IMG/VR virus record: IMGVR_UViG_3300024278_000005
Coordinates: 1 to 50,977 of that record
DNA from: a virus
DNA: 50,977 bases
Direction: 5' to 3' (one strand)
Part shown: positions 14,259 through 22,218 of the stretch, piece after piece
Position numbering within the stretch: the stretch's first letter is position 1
Layout: every line of letters starts with the position of its first letter
Notes under the pieces: generated by a model
Told to the model about the DNA's origin: nothing
Database searches by the model: none
The model's input: only the letters and a program-made list of their open reading frames with translations
Program-made: the position numbers and the translations under genes

Positions 14259-16916
14259 ATGGCCATCGTCCTCACTTTCCCGGATCCCGTCCCCGCTGGC
14301 ACCGGAAGCCCCGCCCCCCTTGGCACCGTAATTGGTTACGGTACCAGCGCTCCCCTTGCCAGCCTCACCCTATCCCAGGATCCGGCGCTAGCAACTACCG
14401 TTCCCATTCCCACCCCGGTAAACCCAGGGCAAACCCTCACCGTCACCCTGACCCCCCCGGAGGAATACGTCACCAGCCTCACGATCGCGGGGGTGCCCTA
14501 CAGCGATTACAGCTACAACCCGGCCACGGGGGTGCTGACAGTGCAGGTAACCCAGCCCCTCACCCTTGGCGACACCCTCACCTACACCGGGGTCACTGCT
14601 AGCCCTGCCTACCGTACCGACCTGCTACAGGAACGGCTCCCTGAACTGTTGACCGCGTGGAATGCCCATGGCACCGTGACCCTGCAACGGCAATTTGAGG
14701 GGCAACCCAGCGCCAGTATTGAGTTCACCACCCTACGCAGCAATGAAGCGGGGATCCGTAGCGCTTTCTTTTCAGGGCAACGGTTCAATCTATGGGGGAT
14801 GTTGTTTGTGTGTGACAGTGACCTCACGATTACCCGCCTCAGGAATTACACGGATCCGGGGGATGTGATTCAGGTATCCGTGACCCTTGGCGGGGCATGG
14901 GAGCCGAAGTCTAATGAGCCGGAAGTGCGGTTACTGGATGTAGGGCGGGTGGTGATTGCGGGTACTGAAAACTTTGAGGGAGAACGTGCCCTCAAAACGG
15001 GAAGCACTACCCTAGCCAAGCTTTTGCGCAAGCTAGATATTCCCTATGTCGGGCAAGGCTTCACTATTGATATTCCCGCTGACACACCCCTCACCACTGG
15101 AGTAGACCCCATCTCTCTGTTAACTGAACGCACCCGCAGTGCCCAAGGATTTGCCTTTTGGAGTAATCCCCTAGGGGCGGAAATTCGGCAATGGAATGGC
15201 ACCAGTGCCCATGGCCTGTCCATGGCGGATGTGCTATCAGAAATCCAGGTGAATTATGGCCTATGCCCCTACTACCGCAACACAGAATTGCAGTTAGACC
15301 GGGAAGAGGGGGACGCGGCGGAAGAGGCAAAAATCAATGAACGATGGACGATCGTGACGGGGGATGAAAATCCCGACAAAGTGCCACGGGTAGGAGCCAC
15401 CCGCTACAACACAGGAACCCCTATCAGCATCCGTAGCCCATCCATGGCCTTTGATGCCGGTGGCCCCGTAAAGGAAAGGGTTACTACAACCTACGTTAAT
15501 AGCACGGTAGTTGAGGAAAAGCGAGAAACCTATGGCTTCATGTTTACTAGCTTAGACGTGTGGCAACATTTCTCTAGCGTTAGCTACCCCCCACCGGGCG
15601 GCGGTACCCCAACCATCAATTCTTGGGGTGAATGGAAATACATGGGAGATGTGTTTTCACCCGTTTTTTGGAGTCCAGAACCCTACTGGCAACTGGTAGG
15701 GGAGTCCACGCTAGTCAATACCTATGATGAGGAAGGATATTTAACTGCCACGGAAACCACTGGGTGGAAATACAGCCGATTCCAACAGGAAGGGGATGGG
15801 AAGGAGTTACTGGAAATCCTGCGGGAATACACGGAGAACTACAACCCAACGAATGATCAAAACACCAATGCAGGGGAAGTCACACTGCGAATCCTTAACC
15901 GGATGATGGCTTATTCTTGGCGACGCACGGATACCACGGTATTCCTTTATCCCAGCAGCCTTAGCGCGGGATCCTCTTTGACTTACGAGATATTCCCCGC
16001 GCCCACATTGCGTTCCGACCTGCTACGCCTCCCTCAAAACGACTCCACAACCTACGAATTAGCCGATATGACCCGGTTCTACCCGGATGTGACCACAGAG
16101 GAAGGGGGCGTAGTGCCACGGTTTGCATGGAAAATCGAGCGTAGCCGCAATGAGTTCATTCAGGCTCCTAATCCCGATAGCACTGACGATGAACCCCTGC
16201 CACCCCTAACCACGGGGGAAGTCTACAGCGAAACTGAGATGGTGGGTGTGATTTTCCCCTTTGAGGGCATGAGCCAGAGTGAATGGGAGCCACGCAAGAA
16301 TGAAGAGCGGTTTATGGTGGAGTCCAAGCGCTCTAATGCGGAAGGGGCGGGACTGGACAACACTTTAGCGATCGGCACCAAAATCATCAACGCCGGTCGC
16401 CCATCGGTGCATGAGCGGCTAGAACTGTATGGAGAGGGGCGCGATGAGGAAGGGAACCTTGAGGGGGACACCCGCACAGAACCCCCCGCCGCTGACCTGG
16501 CATCGGCTCAACCAGAAGTAAGACTACTGATCAACTCTGGAGAAGCTACGGCGGTGGGATTTGGCTACCGCGCTCCCAACGATGACCTCACCCTACCGGA
16601 ATCAGGCAGTGTCAGCTATAAGGGCGCAGGAACCAAGGAAACCGCTTTATCGGCGGCTACGGTTGATGCTGCGATTCAGGCCACTGCTGCGGTAGAAGCC
16701 CTCACCCTCACCGTAGCCCCGACCCGCCGCTACCAGGAAGGTGACCGGGTGGTTTTTGAGGGGGTGTCTTACCGGGTCTGGAGTGTCACCGAACCCCGGC
16801 GCATTCAGGCAGGGCAACTGCGAACCGATGGCTGGCAGTTGGATTTGCGCCGTGAGTTTAACCCGCCTGTGGTGCTGTCAGAAGTGGATTCCGTTGCTAA
16901 GGAAGATGGGGGCTAA
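14259..16916 (+). CDS. Large tail or baseplate structural protein
   Basis: An 885-residue protein starting at ATG 14259. It opens with a Pro/Thr/Ala-rich beta-sandwich-like region (MAIVLTFPDPVPAGTGSPAP), typical of virion decoration. Mixed alpha/beta and long beta-rich regions follow. The middle (about 130-420) resembles phage tail-hub or baseplate assembly proteins in general character, and the C-terminus is rich in charged beta strands. No signal peptide or enzyme motif was found. Size, composition and the lone plus-strand position fit a virion component. The TAA stop lies inside the AAAATATTTT box of promoter module 5. Confidence 0.6.
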   Translation: MAIVLTFPDPVPAGTGSPAPLGTVIGYGTSAPLASLTLSQDPALATTVPIPTPVNPGQTLTVTLTPPEEYVTSLTIAGVPYSDYSYNPATGVLTVQVTQPLTLGDTLTYTGVTASPAYRTDLLQERLPELLTAWNAHGTVTLQRQFEGQPSASIEFTTLRSNEAGIRSAFFSGQRFNLWGMLFVCDSDLTITRLRNYTDPGDVIQVSVTLGGAWEPKSNEPEVRLLDVGRVVIAGTENFEGERALKTGSTTLAKLLRKLDIPYVGQGFTIDIPADTPLTTGVDPISLLTERTRSAQGFAFWSNPLGAEIRQWNGTSAHGLSMADVLSEIQVNYGLCPYYRNTELQLDREEGDAAEEAKINERWTIVTGDENPDKVPRVGATRYNTGTPISIRSPSMAFDAGGPVKERVTTTYVNSTVVEEKRETYGFMFTSLDVWQHFSSVSYPPPGGGTPTINSWGEWKYMGDVFSPVFWSPEPYWQLVGESTLVNTYDEEGYLTATETTGWKYSRFQQEGDGKELLEILREYTENYNPTNDQNTNAGEVTLRILNRMMAYSWRRTDTTVFLYPSSLSAGSSLTYEIFPAPTLRSDLLRLPQNDSTTYELADMTRFYPDVTTEEGGVVPRFAWKIERSRNEFIQAPNPDSTDDEPLPPLTTGEVYSETEMVGVIFPFEGMSQSEWEPRKNEERFMVESKRSNAEGAGLDNTLAIGTKIINAGRPSVHERLELYGEGRDEEGNLEGDTRTEPPAADLASAQPEVRLLINSGEATAVGFGYRAPNDDLTLPESGSVSYKGAGTKETALSAATVDAAIQATAAVEALTLTVAPTRRYQEGDRVVFEGVSYRVWSVTEPRRIQAGQLRTDGWQLDLRREFNPPVVLSEVDSVAKEDGG

Positions 16917-16990
16917 AAATATTTTGCTTAGGGTGTTGACATTTGCAGTAGCTAGGCTTTATAGTGGTAAACAGCAAAGGGGAACGCCCC
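16916..16990 (+). promoter_or_regulatory. Promoter module 5 with leader hairpin
   Basis: AAAATATTTT (16916-16925), TTGACA (16936-16941), 17-bp spacer, TTATAG (16959-16964), then GGGG-AACG-CCCC (16979-16990). It drives the 17009 gene. Confidence 0.8.
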
Positions 16991-17008
16991 ACACACTGCA
17001 ATGAAGTC

Positions 17009-17281
17009 ATGAACCGCAAAGCCGCTATCAACCGCCGCAACCGCCAATTTTCCCTGCACTGCCAAACCCTGACGCTGAACCCCGAACAGCGCCTTCACCT
17101 AGGCAAGATTGGTTCTGTCCCAATTGAGGAAACCTGCCTAGCCAAGGGCTGGGTAGGAGAGGGCTTTCGATGGGCAGCATACCTGCCCGTAGCCATGTCC
17201 CCAGAAGAGGGACAGGCTATCCAGGAAGCCTTGACCAGCCGACTGGGTACCGATGACTGGGGGTATGACACGCCCCAATAA
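17009..17281 (+). CDS. Hypothetical small protein
   Basis: A 90-residue protein starting at ATG 17009. An in-frame upstream start would lie in the promoter. A three-codon ORF (MKS) begins at 17001, exactly where the leader architecture places the start in sibling units, and its TGA overlaps this ATG. This may be a tiny upstream ORF or a shifted start. The product is basic at the N-terminus (MNRKAAINRRNRQFSLHCQ). No family was recognised. An intrinsic terminator follows, so it is a single-gene unit. Confidence 0.65.
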   Translation: MNRKAAINRRNRQFSLHCQTLTLNPEQRLHLGKIGSVPIEETCLAKGWVGEGFRWAAYLPVAMSPEEGQAIQEALTSRLGTDDWGYDTPQ

Positions 17282-17302
17282 TCCCGCTCCACCCTGACAC
17301 TC

Positions 17303-17327
17303 TAGCCCCTCCCTTGAGGGGCTTTTT
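17303..17327 (+). terminator. Intrinsic terminator
   Basis: AGCCCC and GGGGCT pair around TCCCTTGA, followed by six T. It ends the 17009-17281 unit. Confidence 0.8.
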
Positions 17328-17369
17328 TAGTGCTAGCCTAGGGGATGCAGTTTAGCTGACAACCAAACC

Positions 17370-19682
17370 ATGACATTCCCCGATAGTGCGCCTTGCGCAT
17401 TCCCTGTGTTTTACCGCACCTACAGCCGCAAAGACACTGCCACCCGTGAGACTTGGGATCAGGTGTGTGATCGCGCCCTGCGTGGCCTCAAGAAATTAGG
17501 ACGGCTTACCCCCCAGGAATACCAGCTAGTCCACGATGCCCTACGCGCCCACCATTCCTACCCTAGCGGGCGCTGGCTCTGGGTTGGGGGGACTCCCTGG
17601 GCTGAGGATGAACGCAACGTTTTGGGGGCTTACAACTGCGTTTCCATTGAGCCTGAGGGCTTTGAGGATTTTGGCTTGTTGGCAGACTTGGCCATGCAGG
17701 GCTGTGGCACCGGGGCGGTGCTGGAAGAAAGCGTGCTAGCCAAACCGCCCATCATTCAGCGCCAGTTGGCAGTGACCACGGTAGGCAAGCCGGGGGATGT
17801 ACCCGCCCGCGATCGCGCTAAAATTACCTTCACCAAAACCACTGACCCTGCCACCAATTTGACCATCGTGGTCGGGGATAGTCGTCAGGGGTGGGTGGAT
17901 GCCTACACCGCCCTACTCAATGCCGCTGTAACGCGATTTACGGCGGATAACGAGCCTTTGCCTGTCACGGTAGTTCTTGGCCATGTACGCCCCCTAGGAG
18001 AGCCTTTGAAGGGCTTTGGGGGCGTAGCCAACCCTGTGGAGCTACCCCCGCTATTTGGGCGGGTGGCCAACGTTCTCAATAAAGCCCATGGGCGGCGGCT
18101 AAACTTCATGGAAGCCTGTCTGGTAATTGATGAGATGGCTCGGACTATTGTGGCCGGGAACCTGCGGCGTAGTGCGGGGATCCGCCAAGGGGGTGAGGCT
18201 GCGGCTACCAGCAAGTTAGGGCTATGGAAGCAAGATGAGGATGGCAACTGGAGTATTGACCCGGAACGGGATGCCCTACGCATGGCCAACCACACCCGCG
18301 TCTTCCACCAAAAGCCCACGCTGGAGCAAGTCATCGAAGCGGTACGCAGTAACTACTACTCAGGCGAGGGTGCCATCCAATACGCCCCGGAAGCAATCGC
18401 CCGCTGCAATCCTGACCTGGTGCTAGACCGGGAGTTGTTCTTTTACGCCTATGAAAATGGAGAGGGAGCGGAATACCTTGCCCAATCTGCCCTAGAGCAA
18501 GGCATCGCCCTAGAGCCAGGAGAGCTAGAGCATCGGCTAGGGCGCTATGGCCTGAATCCATGCGGGGAAATAATCGGGAAGCGATTCGCTTGCAACCTTG
18601 GGGAAGTTAATCTCAACATGATTGACCCTCAGGATGTGACAGCCCAACTGCGGGCATTCGAGGCAAGTGCCATCAGCGTTTGCGCTTTGCTGTACCACAA
18701 ATTCCCTGACCCTGGGATGCAGCAATCCCGTGAATGGGATCCTATTGTGGCCGCGTGTCCTACAGGAATATTCGATATTTTTGTCAAGGCTTTCGGTCGG
18801 CGTTGGCTGGAATGGTGGCAAGCAGGGCGATCCAGAGACTGGGGAAAGATGGTGCTGTGGACACCGCTGTTTAGCTCTTTTAGCCAGTCCACATCGGAGG
18901 AAGTGTCAGAGTCGGAGTTTTTCCTGACCCGTGAGCGGGAATACTTGGCATTTTGGCGGGAAGTGGTTGAGGATGCTGTCACGGAGTTTTGCGATCGCCG
19001 TGGACTAAAGCGCCCCAACCGCTGTACATCGGTGCAACCCTCAGGCACCAAAGCACTACTCACCGGGGCTTCCCCTGGTTGGCACCCCCCCAAGGCCACC
19101 CGATTCATCCGCCGGATCTCCATGCGCCGGGGTGAGCCTGTGGCCATGGCCTGTCGGGACTATGGCTATAACATCGTCCCCGCCCAAAGCGCTAAAGATG
19201 AGGAAGGGAACCTGCTGAACGACCCCATGGATCCGCGTTGCCATGAATGGCTAGTGGAGATTCCCGTGGAGGTGCCATGGGCGGATGTGGCGGAAGGGAT
19301 TGATCTGAGCCAGTTTAGTGCTTTGGCTCAGTTCGACTTTTATATGCAGGTGCAACGCCATTACACGACCCATAACACGAGCGCCACCTTGGAGCTACGG
19401 GAACCGGAAATTGAACCCCTCGCCCAAGCCATCCATGAGGCCATGGGGAAAGGTTATATTTCTGCGGCTATCCTGGCGCGGTTTGATGACCTGGAATCCT
19501 TCCCCCGGTTGCCCTTTGAACCCATTGACCAGGCCACCTATCAAGTCCTATGTCAGGAAGTGCTAGCGCGACGGGTGGAACCGGATTTTGAGAAGGCATT
19601 GGCTAGCTACGATGCCCAAGGTGCTGTGCAGATGGTAGCGGGGCCAGCGCCCTGTGATTCTGGGGGCTGTCTCCTGAAGTAG
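17370..19682 (+). CDS. nrdJ: Class II ribonucleotide reductase, monomeric, B12-dependent
   Basis: A 770-residue protein of the Lactobacillus leichmannii RTPR type, which reduces ribonucleotides to deoxyribonucleotides using adenosylcobalamin. Visible residues: redox Cys90 (YNC), thiyl Cys398 and Glu400 in NPCGEI (396-401), the second redox Cys408 (FACNLGEV), and the C-terminal re-reduction pair Cys762 and Cys767 (CDSGGC, spacing five as in the family). No intein is present, though many cyanobacterial homologues have them. The ATG at 17370 is the natural start. A terminator precedes it and a bidirectional terminator follows. It supplies dNTPs during infection. Confidence 0.95.
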   Translation: MTFPDSAPCAFPVFYRTYSRKDTATRETWDQVCDRALRGLKKLGRLTPQEYQLVHDALRAHHSYPSGRWLWVGGTPWAEDERNVLGAYNCVSIEPEGFEDFGLLADLAMQGCGTGAVLEESVLAKPPIIQRQLAVTTVGKPGDVPARDRAKITFTKTTDPATNLTIVVGDSRQGWVDAYTALLNAAVTRFTADNEPLPVTVVLGHVRPLGEPLKGFGGVANPVELPPLFGRVANVLNKAHGRRLNFMEACLVIDEMARTIVAGNLRRSAGIRQGGEAAATSKLGLWKQDEDGNWSIDPERDALRMANHTRVFHQKPTLEQVIEAVRSNYYSGEGAIQYAPEAIARCNPDLVLDRELFFYAYENGEGAEYLAQSALEQGIALEPGELEHRLGRYGLNPCGEIIGKRFACNLGEVNLNMIDPQDVTAQLRAFEASAISVCALLYHKFPDPGMQQSREWDPIVAACPTGIFDIFVKAFGRRWLEWWQAGRSRDWGKMVLWTPLFSSFSQSTSEEVSESEFFLTREREYLAFWREVVEDAVTEFCDRRGLKRPNRCTSVQPSGTKALLTGASPGWHPPKATRFIRRISMRRGEPVAMACRDYGYNIVPAQSAKDEEGNLLNDPMDPRCHEWLVEIPVEVPWADVAEGIDLSQFSALAQFDFYMQVQRHYTTHNTSATLELREPEIEPLAQAIHEAMGKGYISAAILARFDDLESFPRLPFEPIDQATYQVLCQEVLARRVEPDFEKALASYDAQGAVQMVAGPAPCDSGGCLLK

Positions 19683-19685
19683 GCC

Positions 19686-19731
19686 ATAAAAAAGCCCCTG
19701 GGGTAGTTCCTAGGGGCTTTTTGCTTTTAGG
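19686..19731. repeat. 46-bp repeat, copy 1, containing a bidirectional terminator
   Basis: AAAAAAGCCCC pairs with GGGGCTTTTT, so the hairpin has a T-tract in both directions. It terminates nrdJ on the plus strand and the 19727-20113 gene on the minus strand. The same 46 bp recur at 20204-20249, and the repeat runs into the stop codon of the minus-strand gene. Confidence 0.85.
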
Positions 19732-20113
19732 CCATGCCGTATTTTTTCATAACCTCAAGACAGGCTTTGCTCTCTTTGGCGTATCGTTCACGCTTTTTAT
19801 GCTCACCTTCTTTGTCGGTAATGGGGGTTGCCCAACCTACCATTTTGCCCTCCCCGTTATAAAAGTACCAGCGTTTCATGCTGGTATTCCATTCGTAATG
19901 GGCATCTTCATCCCCCTGGAGACCTAGAAAGCTAGCAACTTCCGAGCCATTATTGACGATGGCATGAGATGCCCACTTTTTGGCCTTCGATGCCACGCGC
20001 CCGACATCTAGGGCATGATTAGGATCAAGGGAGGAAAGGCCATGGGCTTTGGCTTCGGTTTCGGTGATTTGCGCTTCGGTGGTGTTTTTAAAGATGACCA
20101 GGTTAATTAGCAC
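19727..20113 (-). CDS. Hypothetical protein
   Basis: A 128-residue protein starting at GTG 20113 (MLINLVIFKNTTEAQ). The frame is open to 20179, but that start would lie in the promoter spacer. AAGG lies upstream of the GTG. The product is charged and partly helical, with GEGKMVGWATPITDKEGE near the C-terminus. No family was recognised. It is the first of two cassette-like units that share promoter, leader and terminator. Confidence 0.7.
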   Translation of the reverse strand: MLINLVIFKNTTEAQITETEAKAHGLSSLDPNHALDVGRVASKAKKWASHAIVNNGSEVASFLGLQGDEDAHYEWNTSMKRWYFYNGEGKMVGWATPITDKEGEHKKRERYAKESKACLEVMKKYGMA

Positions 20114-20196
20114 TGCCTTTATCCTTTTGCTTGGGTTGATATGATTATTATAAGCCCTATCCCTAAGAACTGTCAACACACTAGGAAAAATATTTT
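20114..20196 (-). promoter_or_regulatory. Promoter module 6
   Basis: On the minus strand: AAAATATTTT (20187-20196), TTGACA (20171-20176), 17-bp spacer, TTATAA (20148-20153). The leader (ATCATATCAACCCAAG-AAAAGGAT) is nearly identical to that of module 7. It drives the 19727-20113 gene. Confidence 0.85.
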
Positions 20197-20203
20197 ATGG
20201 GCA

Positions 20204-20249
20204 ATAAAAAAGCCCCTGGGGTAGTTCCTAGGGGCTTTTTGCTTTTAGG
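20204..20249. repeat. 46-bp repeat, copy 2, containing a bidirectional terminator
   Basis: Identical over 46 bp to 19686-19731. It terminates the 20257-20442 gene on the minus strand and abuts the promoter box of module 6. A third, partial copy of its left arm lies at 20529-20545. Confidence 0.85.
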
Positions 20250-20256
20250 GATTAAA

Positions 20257-20442
20257 CTAGATTTCAGCGTTGGATTCAAACCAACCAATTCCCATGATCG
20301 AGATAACGCTGATCTCTAAATACTTCATTTCATCATTAATCACTTGGATTTGGTGGGCATTCCCCCATGCGTCATCAAGAGCCGCTACTAATTGGTTGTA
20401 TTTGTTCATCAGGGAGACTGCGTGTTGGGTAGCTGCGTTCAT
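20257..20442 (-). CDS. Hypothetical small protein
   Basis: A 61-residue protein starting at ATG 20442, with AAGGAT upstream. It reads MNAATQHAVSLMNKYNQLVA and is predicted helical. Unrelated to the 19727-20113 product, yet flanked by the same promoter, leader and terminator sequences. No family was recognised. Confidence 0.7.
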   Translation of the reverse strand: MNAATQHAVSLMNKYNQLVAALDDAWGNAHQIQVINDEMKYLEISVISIMGIGWFESNAEI

Positions 20443-20475
20443 GGGAAGATCCTTTTACTTGGGTTGATATGATTA

Positions 20476-20525
20476 CTATAAACCCAGCCCCTAGGAATTG
20501 TCAACACCCCTAGGGAAAATATTTT
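20476..20525 (-). promoter_or_regulatory. Promoter module 7
   Basis: On the minus strand: AAAATATTTT (20516-20525), TTGACA (20499-20504), spacer with TTCCTAGGGG, TTATAG (20476-20481). CCCTAGGGG also lies just upstream of the -35. It drives the 20257-20442 gene. Confidence 0.85.
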
Positions 20526-20533
20526 ATGGGCAA

Positions 20534-20557
20534 TAAAAAAGCCCCTAGGGAGGGGCT
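20534..20557 (-). terminator. Intrinsic terminator
   Basis: On the minus strand AGCCCCT pairs with AGGGGCT and is followed by six T. It ends the 20564-21171 minus-strand operon and abuts promoter module 7. Confidence 0.8.
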
Positions 20558-20563
20558 ACTGAG

Positions 20564-20785
20564 CTAAAACGGTGTAATCAAGCCCATGGCCGCAAGGCAC
20601 AGGATGTTGAGGTCATGGGATTCTGTGGTGCAGTGGGGATTCTCTAACCGCCAATAGCCCTCAGGAATCCACTCTAGGGTAGTATTGCCACAAACCCACT
20701 TGCGCCCATCCTTGACCCAGGATGCTTGCCCTAGGACGGGATGGCTCAGTAATTCATGGTTGGTGATCTGCGGGGGTCTAGTCAT
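20564..20785 (-). CDS. Hypothetical small protein
   Basis: A 73-residue protein starting at ATG 20785, overlapping the end of the upstream gene by 8 nt. It has a Trp-rich middle (ASWVKDGRKWVCGNTTLEWI, then YWRLENPHC). It is the third gene of a three-gene minus-strand operon. No family was recognised. Confidence 0.65.
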   Translation of the reverse strand: MTRPPQITNHELLSHPVLGQASWVKDGRKWVCGNTTLEWIPEGYWRLENPHCTTESHDLNILCLAAMGLITPF

Positions 20786-21002
20786 GGCTCTCGATCCCCG
20801 CTAGGCTGATCAGGGCATCGTCTAGGGTTTTGCCTGTGCCCTGGTGTCCCTGGGCTTCGATAACCCAGTCCTGAGAGGGCACCAGATAGGTGAGGGTACC
20901 CCAGTGACTGGTCATCACTTCAGCATCGGGGACAGCACAGAACCGCCATTGGTATTGGCGGAGGAAGGGGTGGCGATGCACCAGCATGAAGGGTTTAGTC
21001 AT
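20778..21002 (-). CDS. Hypothetical small protein
   Basis: A 74-residue protein starting at ATG 21002, overlapping the stop of the upstream gene by 8 nt. It begins MTKPFMLVHRHPFLRQYQWR and ends in a helix (TGKTLDDALISLAGIESHD). It resembles its downstream neighbour in having a Trp-rich beta core. No family was recognised. Confidence 0.65.
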   Translation of the reverse strand: MTKPFMLVHRHPFLRQYQWRFCAVPDAEVMTSHWGTLTYLVPSQDWVIEAQGHQGTGKTLDDALISLAGIESHD

Positions 21003-21171
21003 GGCTCACACCCCCTTGCACCCATTGGATACCACGGTTGAGCCGCGCAAACTGACGCACGGCACGGGGTTTAGCCGTGGGTAGGGTGATGACAACTTTT
21101 TCCCCATTACGATCTCCCACCATTAGGGCGCTGCGGGGGTTTTGTACGGTTAGGTTTTTCATGGGCTTCAT
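20995..21171 (-). CDS. Hypothetical small basic protein
   Basis: A 58-residue protein. The frame is open to a GTG at 21201, but that codon lies in the promoter spacer, so the start is probably ATG 21171 (MKPMKNLTVQNPRSALMVGD). AAGGA lies about 14 nt upstream. It is basic, with an Arg-rich end (KPRAVRQFARLNRGIQWV). It is first in a minus-strand operon. No family was recognised. Confidence 0.65.
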   Translation of the reverse strand: MKPMKNLTVQNPRSALMVGDRNGEKVVITLPTAKPRAVRQFARLNRGIQWVQGGVSHD

Positions 21172-21189
21172 TGCTGCGAGACTTTCCTT

Positions 21190-21280
21190 ACAGTAAAGCA
21201 CCCCAAAATAATTGTCAACTATAGGGGGTTGACATTCCCTAGGGATTATGGTCTAATAATAAATGTAAGGGGATAGCCCC
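21190..21280. promoter_or_regulatory. Divergent promoters (modules 8 and 9)
   Basis: The minus-strand promoter has TTGACA (21213-21218), a 17-bp spacer and TACTGT (21190-21195). The plus-strand one has TTGACA (21229-21234), a 17-bp spacer containing TTCCCTAGGGATT, and TCTAAT (21252-21257). Its leader has GGGG-ATAG-CCCC (21269-21280). The two -35 boxes are only 10 bp apart. Neither has the AAAATATTTT box. Confidence 0.75.
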
Positions 21281-21297
21281 ACAACCCAGCCAAGCAA

Positions 21298-21564
21298 ATG
21301 TTAACGATTCAGAAGATCCAAGATCTAACAGACGAGATCCGCCGTCATCACCGCCATGACAGCGCCGATGACGGCGGTATCATCATCGCCATTCTTCCTG
21401 GCGATGACGAGATTTTAGGGGCAGGCCAATGGCTTGTTCCAGTCCGGCATCTACTGCCTTCCTGGGGGAAGGAGTATTTTTATGACTTCATTCCCCCTGG
21501 ATGGGAAGAATGGGCAGAAAGTGACTACCCCTACTCCGATTATCTCATCGGAGAGTGGTTTTAG
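21298..21564 (+). CDS. Hypothetical small acidic protein
   Basis: An 88-residue acidic protein starting at ATG 21298, in the CCAAGCAAATG context with no Shine-Dalgarno. It has a His/Asp-rich loop (RRHHRHDSADDGGIIIAILP) and an acidic Trp/Tyr-rich C-terminus (PPGWEEWAESDYPYSDYLIG), which might bind a protein partner or mimic DNA. No family was recognised. It is a single-gene unit with its own terminator. Confidence 0.7.
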   Translation: MLTIQKIQDLTDEIRRHHRHDSADDGGIIIAILPGDDEILGAGQWLVPVRHLLPSWGKEYFYDFIPPGWEEWAESDYPYSDYLIGEWF

Positions 21565-21567
21565 CTT

Positions 21568-21595
21568 TTAGCCCCCTACCCTGGGGGCTTTTTTG
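21568..21595 (+). terminator. Intrinsic terminator
   Basis: AGCCCCC pairs with GGGGGCT around TACCCT, followed by six T. It ends the 21298-21564 unit. Confidence 0.85.
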
Positions 21596-21601
21596 TGGCT
21601 T

Positions 21602-21674
21602 AAAATATTTTAGGGATAAGTGTTGACATTCCCTAGGGAATATGGTTTACTAATAAATGTAAGGGGAAAGCCCC
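21602..21674 (+). promoter_or_regulatory. Promoter module 10 with leader hairpin
   Basis: AAAATATTTT (21602-21611), TTGACA (21623-21628), spacer with TTCCCTAGGGAA, a weak -10 near 21646-21653, then GGGG-AAAG-CCCC (21663-21674). It drives the 21691 gene. Its -10 to leader region aligns closely with module 9. Confidence 0.8.
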
Positions 21675-21690
21675 ACAGCCAAGCAAAACC

Positions 21691-22098
21691 ATGACCTGCT
21701 ACAACACTTTAATGATTGACCGCTACACTGATAACCGCGATGAGAGGGAACCTGAGCCAGAAGACATGAACTCCCCTGAGCGCCAACAGCTACGGCGCAT
21801 TTTGGGGGTTTGGGTTGTTTTCCACGGTCGGGACAGCATTATCCCTGATCTGCGGGAAATGTTTGGGTGGAATATCCTTTTGACCACGGAGGACACCCGC
21901 GCTACTAACCGCTACTTTGCGGCGCTGATTACCCCGACTGAAGGGGAGCTAGATCCCTGGTGGATTTGGGGACACAAAGACACCCTGCAACGCTGGGGGC
22001 TGGATACCATCCTTCAGGAATTGCAGTCTTTTGGGTTGCACCTACGCAAGCAACACCCCGACCCCTTAATGCGCCCGATGCCAGGGGAAGACTTCTAG
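21691..22098 (+). CDS. Hypothetical protein
   Basis: A 135-residue protein starting at ATG 21691. The N-terminus is charged and possibly disordered (DNRDEREPEPEDMNSPERQQ). It is followed by a hydrophobic and Trp-rich core (GVWVVFHGRDSIIPDL, then DPWWIWGHKDTLQRWG). No family was recognised. It has its own promoter module and terminator. Confidence 0.7.
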   Translation: MTCYNTLMIDRYTDNRDEREPEPEDMNSPERQQLRRILGVWVVFHGRDSIIPDLREMFGWNILLTTEDTRATNRYFAALITPTEGELDPWWIWGHKDTLQRWGLDTILQELQSFGLHLRKQHPDPLMRPMPGEDF

Positions 22099-22118
22099 TC
22101 CCACCCCATCCGCAAACT

Positions 22119-22144
22119 GCCCCCGCCCTAGGGGGCTTTTTTTA
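22119..22144 (+). terminator. Intrinsic terminator
   Basis: GCCCCC pairs with GGGGGC around GCCCTA, followed by seven T. It ends the 21691-22098 unit. Confidence 0.85.
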
Positions 22145-22218
22145 TGAGATAATATTGAAAAGCCCAGCGGCACAGTAAATGCCCTGGGATCGAGATAGTC
22201 CAAAATAGGAGACTAGCT
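22145..22218 (+). promoter_or_regulatory. Probable promoter and leader of the 22219 gene
   Basis: A -10-like ATAATAT follows the terminator, then AGCGGCACAG, weakly resembling the AAGCGGCGCA leader block of the two other antirepressor-like genes. ATAGGAG precedes the start codon. The similarity is partial, so shared control is only suggested. Confidence 0.35.
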
